A DNA stretch of 10,965 bases, taken from contig DBHE01000072.1 of the NCBI GenBank assembly GCA_002296055.1, forward strand, positions 1 to 10,965. Direction: 5' to 3'. The notes below the pieces were generated by a model. The model worked only from the letters and a program-made list of their open reading frames with translations. It was not told the DNA's origin and ran no database searches. A program made the translations under genes and the position numbers. This document shows, piece after piece, positions 6,728 to 10,965 of this stretch (position 1 is the first letter of the stretch; each line of letters opens with the position of its first letter). Source of the DNA: Pseudomonadaceae bacterium UBA836 (GTDB taxonomy: Bacteria; Pseudomonadota; Gammaproteobacteria; Pseudomonadales; Pseudomonadaceae).

Positions 6728-8785
6728 TTACAACTTGAAGTTCAGCGACAGATAGGCCGAGCGCCCCGGCGCCGGAGAGAACATCGGCTGGTCATCACCA
6801 CCCCAGAAGAAGTTGTCATACCAGACGTATTCGTACTCATAGTCGGTCAGGTTCTTCAGCTGCAAATCTACGGTGAGCGTCGGCGAAACGGCATACTCGG
6901 CGCTGACATCCAGCACCGCAAAGCCGCCATACTTACCCTGCTCGTTCAACTCGTCGATGTAGTAGTCGCCTTGGACGCGGGCCTGCAGGCCCAGCCGCCA
7001 GTCTGGTGTGAGCTGGTAGTCGGTGCCCAGATTGGAAATGTAGCGCGGCGTGGAGAATACCTCCTTGCCGGCCAGTGATTGTCCAGCTGCGGTATAGGCA
7101 CTCTTTACCTTGGCTTCCTGGTAGGCGTGTGACGCCCAGACACTCCAGCGATTGTTGATACGTGCGTTGATCTGCAGATCGATCCCCCGTCGACGGGTCT
7201 CACCCAGGCCCACCGTCGTGCCCGTGCTGGGCATGTTGGCCACTTCGTCGGTCGCGTCCTGCTGCCAAACCGCGATACGCGCCTCGGCATCATCAAATGG
7301 GCTGAACTTGATACCCAGCTCCTTGCCGGTATTGATCGACGGCGCAAAGCTGGTCTGGCCGGCCGTTATATAGGCCGGCGCACCAGAGCCGGTCAGAATC
7401 TGGAAGGTACGGCCCCAGTTGGCGTATACGTTCACGTCCGGGGTCAGGCTGTACACCACGCTCAACTTGGGCTGCAGGATAGAACCGTAGTCCTGCAGGT
7501 CCGCCCCGATACCGCCGGGCAGGTCCGTTTCGCCGTAAAAGCGGTCTACCCGGTAAGCCGGAATGATTCTCAAAGAGTCAGTCGGCTCGATCACCGCCTG
7601 CAGGTACACGCCAACGTTGTCGAGGGTGTAGGCGTCATCATTCTGGACACGGGCAGGTGTTGCATCAAAATCGGTCGGCACGCTGTAGTTGAAACGCGTC
7701 CGCCGGTACTCATTGTCCTGATGCTCTGCGCTCACTCCACCTTCAAGCGTCAGCCAGTCGTTAGTTGCCCAGCTCAGGTTGCTCAGCATCCCCGTCTGGC
7801 GCTCATCCCACTGACGGCGCTGGCGCGGCGCGTTGCCCGGCTGGTAGTCGGTGAAGGTAATCTGGCGATCATCGTCGTAGCGGTTGTAATACAACTTACT
7901 GTTGAGGTTAAGCGCATCACTGGGCTGCCAATCCAGATGTACGGCCACCTGATGCATATCGCGGTCATCACCGTCATTGGCGTTTTTCGCTGCAGAACTC
8001 GTGCGGCTTGCCGCCAATTCCTCGCGGGTCATGAAACCCGATTCTTCAGCTTCGTGGTGATAGATGCGAGTAACCAACCCCAGGCTTAAGTCACCCTCAT
8101 CGTTGGTGTAGAACCATTTACCCCCAAGCGAGTATTTATCCGAGTCAGCATGATCACGAAAGCCATCTGAATCCTGCTTGGCGATAAAGTAGTTTTGCGC
8201 AAAATTCAGCGACTCGCGCCCTACTGCCAGCTGCACCTCACGGGTGTTAAAACTGCCGTAAGTCAGGCGAGCATCCGTGTAATGTCCACCCTGGCGGGTG
8301 ACAAAGTTGATATTGCCGCCGATGTTATGCAAACCGTAGCGAGGGTCGTTGGTACCACGCACTACTTCGATGTAATCCAGCTCCAGCGGGAACACCATGT
8401 CGATAAAGCGCTGATTGCCGCTGTTGACGTTGCTGGGCACGCCATCAATCAGCGTCTTGATACCGTTGATATAGCCTTCACCGTTAAAGGCCCGGAAGGT
8501 TGCCTTGCCTGACTCTGCGCCTTGGCCGGTTACCGTCAGCTGGATCCCGGGCATTTGCCCCAGTAGCTCCCAGCTGTTGGTTACGTTCTGTTGTTCGATT
8601 TTGTCTGCACCAAGCACGTCCACCGAGGTCATAACGCCAGTGCTGCCCGCCAGCGCAGACTTGTTGGCATTGCCCACCACGGAGATCTCACCAAGGGTGA
8701 TGGTGGACTCGCCGCTTGGCGCGGCATGCGCGGTGACGCTGGTCAGCGCGACGGCAATCGCCAGCGGGCGGAGTGCGTAGTTCAT
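6728..8785 (-). CDS. TonB-dependent outer-membrane receptor (TBDR2), candidate zinc-regulated importer
   Basis: A 685-residue outer-membrane receptor. Residues 1-21 are a signal peptide (cleavage after TAHA), and ITLGEISVVG (29-38) is a TonB-box-like segment. The plug follows to about 165, including GINFVT-type motifs near RGTNDPRYGLHNIGGNINF (143-161). The barrel ends in LSLNFKL with a TAA stop. An AAGGA ribosome-binding site lies 7 bp before the ATG. It shares only general architecture with TBDR1. Substrate cannot be read from the barrel; extracellular-loop candidates include IYHHEAEE (241-248) but no long His/Asp-rich loop like that of neisserial ZnuD is visible. A Zur-box-like site covering its -10 box is the main hint that it imports zinc or a zinc chelate. 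It faces the AraC regulator tail to tail, 140 bp apart, with no evident terminator between them. Confidence 0.88.
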   Translation of the reverse strand: MNYALRPLAIAVALTSVTAHAAPSGESTITLGEISVVGNANKSALAGSTGVMTSVDVLGADKIEQQNVTNSWELLGQMPGIQLTVTGQGAESGKATFRAFNGEGYINGIKTLIDGVPSNVNSGNQRFIDMVFPLELDYIEVVRGTNDPRYGLHNIGGNINFVTRQGGHYTDARLTYGSFNTREVQLAVGRESLNFAQNYFIAKQDSDGFRDHADSDKYSLGGKWFYTNDEGDLSLGLVTRIYHHEAEESGFMTREELAASRTSSAAKNANDGDDRDMHQVAVHLDWQPSDALNLNSKLYYNRYDDDRQITFTDYQPGNAPRQRRQWDERQTGMLSNLSWATNDWLTLEGGVSAEHQDNEYRRTRFNYSVPTDFDATPARVQNDDAYTLDNVGVYLQAVIEPTDSLRIIPAYRVDRFYGETDLPGGIGADLQDYGSILQPKLSVVYSLTPDVNVYANWGRTFQILTGSGAPAYITAGQTSFAPSINTGKELGIKFSPFDDAEARIAVWQQDATDEVANMPSTGTTVGLGETRRRGIDLQINARINNRWSVWASHAYQEAKVKSAYTAAGQSLAGKEVFSTPRYISNLGTDYQLTPDWRLGLQARVQGDYYIDELNEQGKYGGFAVLDVSAEYAVSPTLTVDLQLKNLTDYEYEYVWYDNFFWGGDDQPMFSPAPGRSAYLSLNFKL

Positions 8786-8850
8786 GGAGTATCCTTGATC
8801 GAATTGGCTGAAACGAGGAGAAGCGAGCTGGCCCGCGAACGCGGCAAAAC

Positions 8851-8863
8851 GTTATACTATCAC
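8851..8863. promoter_or_regulatory. Zur-box-like operator in the TBDR2 / DUF1624 divergent promoter
   Basis: GTTATACTATCAC matches the gamma-proteobacterial Zur core GTTATANTATAAC (quoted from memory) at every defined position except one (C for A at position 11). The dyad extends outward: AACGTTATA against TATCACGCT pairs at 7 of 9 positions. It contains TATAAC (8851-8856, minus strand) and TATACT (8853-8858, plus strand), the best -10 candidates for TBDR2 and the DUF1624 gene respectively. Zur with bound zinc would thus block both. No good -35 is seen in either direction. Confidence 0.55.
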
Positions 8864-8894
8864 GCTATTTTTTGACACCCCTAGACGCAAAAAA

Positions 8895-10043
8895 ATGAAT
8901 TCGCCTAACAACACTCGCCTTCAGTCCATCGATGCCCTGCGCGGGCTCGTCATTCTCATCATGCTGCTCGACCACGTGCGAGAGACCTTTTACCTGCACA
9001 TGCAAGTCAGCGACCCGATGGACGTCAGCCAGACCGACCCTGCGCTGTTTTTCAGCCGTACCCTCGCTCATCTGTGTGCTCCGGTATTCGTTCTGCTCAC
9101 GGGGCTTGCCGCGTTCCTCTATGGCGCCAAACACGACAGCCGCTCAGCGGTATCAAGCTTCCTGTTCAAGCGCGGGCTGTTTCTGGTGGTACTGGAAGTC
9201 ACGCTGGTCAACTTTGCCTGGACCTTTCAACTTCCACCAACCGTGATCTATCTCCAGGTCATCTGGGCCATCGGCCTAAGCATGCTAGCGCTGGCCGCAC
9301 TGGTCTGGCTGCCGCGCTGGCTGTTGATTAGCCTTGGGCTAGCTCTGGTCGCCGGCCACAACCTGCTGGACGTGCTGCACTTCACTGCCGAGCATTGGGC
9401 CTACGTCCCCTGGACTATCCTGCATGACCGGGGCTGGCTAGAGGTTGGCGAACAGCTGCGCCTGCGGACCTCTTATCCTCTGCTGCCCTGGATTGGCGTC
9501 ATCGCCCTAGGCTACGCCATGGGCCCTTGGTTCACCGGCAGTACCAGTGCCAGCCAACGTCAACGCTGGCTACTGATAAGTGCGCTTGGGGCCCTGAGCG
9601 CCTTTGTCCTGCTACGCGCCCTGAACAGCTATGGCGAGGCGCCCTGGGCTGTACAGGAGACCACACTGCGTACGGTGATGAGTCTGCTCAACATCACCAA
9701 GTACCCGCCCTCACTGCTGTTTCTGGCATTGACGCTAGGCGTCGGTTTACTGCTGCTACGCCTGTTTGAACGTATCGACAGCAGCCGGCTGATCACCTGG
9801 CTGGCCGTCTTCGGTGCCGCGCCCATGTTCTTCTATCTACTGCACCTGTATGTGCTCAAGTTGCTGTACTTGGCCAGTGCCGGTATCTGGGGCACCAATC
9901 AGGGGCAGTACTTCGGTTTCGACAGCGTCTGGGCGATTTGGCTTTGTACCCTGATACTGAGTGTAGCCCTGTACCCACCTGTGCGCTGGTTTGCCCGCCT
10001 CAAGGCGCGGCGGCGCGATATCCGCTGGTTGAAATACCTGTAG
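8895..10043 (+). CDS. Multi-pass inner-membrane protein, DUF1624 / HGSNAT_cat acyltransferase-like
   Basis: This 382-residue protein has about ten hydrophobic segments and is expected in the inner membrane. The N-terminus RLQSIDALRGLVILIMLLDH (residues 8-27) carries the D13-A-L-R-G and H27 pattern of the heparan-alpha-glucosaminide N-acetyltransferase catalytic family (PF07786). Human HGSNAT uses such a fold to move acetyl groups across a membrane; the bacterial substrate is unknown. Further segments include PVFVLLTGLAAFLYG, PLLPWIGVIALGYAMG and APMFFYLLHLYVLKLLYL, all typical of the family. The C-terminus is basic (RLKARRRDIRWLKYL), as for a cytoplasmic tail. The ATG lies in an A-run (CGCAAAAAAATG) without a Shine-Dalgarno sequence, suggesting weak or A-rich-leader initiation. 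The nearest downstream in-frame ATG is at residue 23, inside the conserved segment, so 8895 is kept. It shares the Zur-like operator region with TBDR2. Confidence 0.82.
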   Translation: MNSPNNTRLQSIDALRGLVILIMLLDHVRETFYLHMQVSDPMDVSQTDPALFFSRTLAHLCAPVFVLLTGLAAFLYGAKHDSRSAVSSFLFKRGLFLVVLEVTLVNFAWTFQLPPTVIYLQVIWAIGLSMLALAALVWLPRWLLISLGLALVAGHNLLDVLHFTAEHWAYVPWTILHDRGWLEVGEQLRLRTSYPLLPWIGVIALGYAMGPWFTGSTSASQRQRWLLISALGALSAFVLLRALNSYGEAPWAVQETTLRTVMSLLNITKYPPSLLFLALTLGVGLLLLRLFERIDSSRLITWLAVFGAAPMFFYLLHLYVLKLLYLASAGIWGTNQGQYFGFDSVWAIWLCTLILSVALYPPVRWFARLKARRRDIRWLKYL

Positions 10044-10057
10044 CCAAGCAACAGTGA

Positions 10058-10082
10058 GGCGGGTTGCATCAGACAACCCGCC
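10058..10082. terminator. Hairpin between convergent DUF1624 gene and L31 remnant
   Basis: GGCGGGTTG (10058-10066) and CAACCCGCC (10074-10082) form a perfect 9-bp stem with a 7-nt loop. It begins 14 bp past the DUF1624 stop and ends 7 bp before the L31 remnant's stop, so it could serve both directions. No U-tract follows on either strand, so intrinsic termination would be inefficient; it may act mainly as a 3'-end stabilising structure. Confidence 0.5.
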
Positions 10083-10089
10083 AGACAAG

Positions 10090-10200
10090 CTACTTGCTGG
10101 TAAAACCGGCAAAGCGCTTGTTGAAACTCGCGATGTGCCCTTCCGTTTTGGCCTGACGCTGCTGCCCGGTGTACACCGGATGTGAGGCGCTGGATACACC
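10090..10200 (-). pseudogene. rpmE2: 3' remnant of a type-B (zinc-independent) ribosomal protein L31 gene
   Basis: The minus-strand frame ending at TAG (10090-10092) encodes [20 protein letters not shown] followed by [15 protein letters not shown], the C-terminal ~35 residues of bacterial L31. The positions holding Cys in zinc-binding L31 (VCSECHP) are Ser/Ala here (VSSASHP), the mark of the type-B, Cys-free paralogue (RpmE2/YkgM). Such paralogues replace L31 when zinc is scarce and are usually repressed by Zur. The N-terminal ~50 residues are missing. Homology stops near 10195-10200, where the frame runs into unrelated sequence and then a terminator hairpin, and no frame upstream restores the L31 N-terminus. 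A fusion of unrelated 5' sequence remains open to 10332 but lacks a credible start. I infer a truncated, non-functional gene. Confidence 0.75.
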
Positions 10201-10201
10201 G

Positions 10202-10219
10202 CACAAGGTCAGCCTTGTG
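10202..10219. repeat. Small perfect hairpin at the L31 truncation point
   Basis: CACAAGG (10202-10208) and CCTTGTG (10213-10219) form a 7-bp stem with a 4-nt loop, TCAG. It sits exactly where similarity to L31 ends. It may be coincidental or a scar of the event that removed the 5' part of the gene. Confidence 0.35.
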
Positions 10220-10248
10220 GCGAGGACCGACGTCTGACGAATCCAATT

Positions 10249-10281
10249 AAAAGGCCCGCTGCGCAAAACAGCGGGCCTTTT
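10249..10281. terminator. Strong bidirectional intrinsic terminator
   Basis: AAAAGGCCCGCTG (10249-10261) pairs perfectly with CAGCGGGCCTTTT (10269-10281), a 13-bp stem around a 7-nt loop (CGCAAAA). The A/T ends give a U-tract in both directions. It would stop readthrough from the DUF1624 gene on the plus strand. On the minus strand it has no intact gene behind it, since the tRNA has its own terminator. It may have come with lost or inserted DNA. Confidence 0.85.
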
Positions 10282-10399
10282 AGTGCCAACTCCGGACCAG
10301 GACAGCGTCGGGTTTAGTGCACCGTCGTACATTGCGTACGGATCACTGGTCTACTCTTGCCTGCGTAATCGATTCACCCGATTCCAGCTCAATGGTGCG

Positions 10400-10615
10400 A
10401 CAGAAGCTGCCGCGACAAGCCAGCTGGCACCAGGTCGATGCATAGCGACCGCGCGCTACTCGGCAACGGAGTTGAAAGACCTGATTGATGAAGCAGAGAA
10501 GATATCAGCATCGGACTCGCTCGGGTCGGCGCTGACGATACTGAGGAAAGCTGAGTTTTGCGCGCATTTTGCGCCGCTCGGACGTAAAAAAAGGACCAAG
10601 CCACTAAGTGCTTGA
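10400..10615 (+). pseudogene. Possible decayed C-terminal tail of a phage-type integrase
   Basis: An open frame from 10283 to TGA at 10615 has no ribosome-binding site, and its last codons lie inside the tRNA terminator. Its C-terminal half, with ATARYSATELKDLIDEAEKI and SALTILRKA, reminds me of the tails of tyrosine recombinases in Pseudomonas prophages. In another frame ASWHQ (near 10422) recalls their ASWH box, suggesting frameshift decay. The position, directly beyond the 3' end of a tRNA gene, is where integrases usually lie. The similarity is from memory and weak, no catalytic Arg/His/Tyr set is intact, and the frame may simply be non-coding. I see nothing else in 10282-10585. Confidence 0.28.
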
Positions 10616-10620
10616 TCCTT
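10586..10620 (-). terminator. Intrinsic terminator of tRNA-Pro
   Basis: On the minus strand, AAGGATCAAGC (10610-10620) pairs with GCTTGGTCCTT (10591-10601), an 11-bp stem with one G-U pair and an 8-nt loop, followed by a run of T (10586-10592). It begins 10 nt past the tRNA CCA end. Confidence 0.88.
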
Positions 10621-10630
10621 CTTTAAAATA

Positions 10631-10708
<78 letters not shown>

Positions 10709-10712
10709 CGAT

Positions 10713-10734
10713 GCTTCGGTTTGTCTGCCGAAGC
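10713..10734 (-). other. Hairpin in the tRNA-Pro 5' leader
   Basis: GCTTCGG (10713-10719) and CCGAAGC (10728-10734) form a perfect 7-bp stem with an 8-nt loop, between the promoter and the mature tRNA 5' end. It would lie in the pre-tRNA leader removed by RNase P, about 5 nt from the cleavage site. Confidence 0.5.
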
Positions 10735-10741
10735 GGGTCGC

Positions 10742-10769
10742 ATAATACATTAACTATCTGAAATGAGAA
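10742..10769 (-). promoter_or_regulatory. tRNA-Pro promoter
   Basis: On the minus strand, TTCTCA (10764-10769, 4 of 6 to consensus) and TATTAT (10742-10747) are separated by 16 bp. A GC-rich discriminator (GCGACCCGC) follows, as is usual at stable-RNA promoters under stringent control. The start would fall near 10735, about 28 nt before the mature tRNA. Confidence 0.6.
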
Positions 10770-10784
10770 AGTTTTTTTTGGGTA

Positions 10785-10965
10785 TCAGCGAACGCGAAGC
10801 ACGTTGAGCACTTCTTCCAGCTCGGCAATTGTCTGACGGATCAGTTGCTTGTACTGGGTGAGGTCTTCCCGTGCTTCTTCACCGGACAGACGCTGACGCG
10901 CACCGCCGATAGTGAAGCCCTGATCGTACAGCAATGCACGAATCTGGCGGATCATGAGGACATCC
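10785..10965 (-). CDS. MerR-family transcriptional regulator, C-terminal end only
   Basis: The last 59 codons and TGA stop of a gene that begins beyond the window. The translation starts DVLMIRQIRALLYDQGFTIG (helix-turn-helix-distal part of a MerR domain, with the RxxLYxxGFTIxGAR pattern) and continues GARQRLSGEEAREDLTQYKQ, then a helical tail rich in Gln and Glu ending LNVLRVR. It resembles the short MerR-like gene that follows ihfA in Pseudomonas, where tRNA-Pro comes next, as here. No hairpin lies between its stop and the tRNA promoter, so readthrough into the tRNA is possible. Ligand and targets unknown. Confidence 0.82.
   Translation of the reverse strand, partial: DVLMIRQIRALLYDQGFTIGGARQRLSGEEAREDLTQYKQLIRQTIAELEEVLNVLRVR

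Noticed and set aside
8872..8877. TTGACA as -35 of the DUF1624 gene
   Set aside because: It lies only 17 bp before the start codon, so any transcript from it would begin inside the coding sequence.
10090..10332. An intact 80-residue protein ending in the L31 tail
   Set aside because: The first ~45 residues are unrelated to L31 and run through a perfect terminator hairpin; no ribosome-binding site is seen, so a truncated gene is more likely.

Overview
The window looks like a chromosomal segment of a Pseudomonadaceae bacterium (Pseudomonas/Halopseudomonas-like). It is GC-rich with dense genes. Its right edge has the 3' end of a MerR-family gene followed by tRNA-Pro(GGG), an arrangement I recall downstream of pheST-ihfA in Pseudomonas. 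No database search was possible, so the taxon is an inference.

Left block (1-6587): a 5'-truncated acetamidase/formamidase gene (+) overlaps tail to tail with a TonB-dependent outer-membrane receptor gene (-). Behind the receptor, in the same orientation, is a long amidohydrolase of the N-acyl-D-amino-acid deacylase type. This is divergent from an AraC-family regulator with an arabinose-binding-type sensor domain. The 122-bp divergent intergenic region holds an inverted repeat, CGCAAAA-N7-TTTTGCG, and a 22-bp-spaced direct repeat over the regulator's perfect TTGACA -35 box. The receptor has a Fur-like palindrome in its promoter. One receptor, two amide-bond hydrolases and one regulator suggest uptake and breakdown of an N-acylated or amidated compound. 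The substrate cannot be read from the sequence.

Middle block (6728-10043): a second TonB-dependent receptor (-) is divergent from an inner-membrane acyltransferase-like protein of the DUF1624/HGSNAT_cat family (+). The 109-bp gap contains GTTATACTATCAC, which differs by one defined base from the gamma-proteobacterial Zur consensus GTTATANTATAAC and overlaps the -10 boxes of both directions. Just past the acyltransferase gene lies the 3' remnant of a cysteine-free, type-B ribosomal protein L31 gene (rpmE2-like), a classic Zur-regulated gene. Together these point to an eroded zinc-starvation locus, with the receptor as a candidate zinc or zincophore importer.

Right block (10090-10965): the L31 remnant, a perfect 13-bp terminator hairpin, a probably non-functional stretch that may include a decayed integrase tail, the tRNA-Pro gene with its own promoter and terminator, and the end of a MerR-family gene. 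Truncated genes next to a tRNA 3' end suggest past insertion and deletion here.
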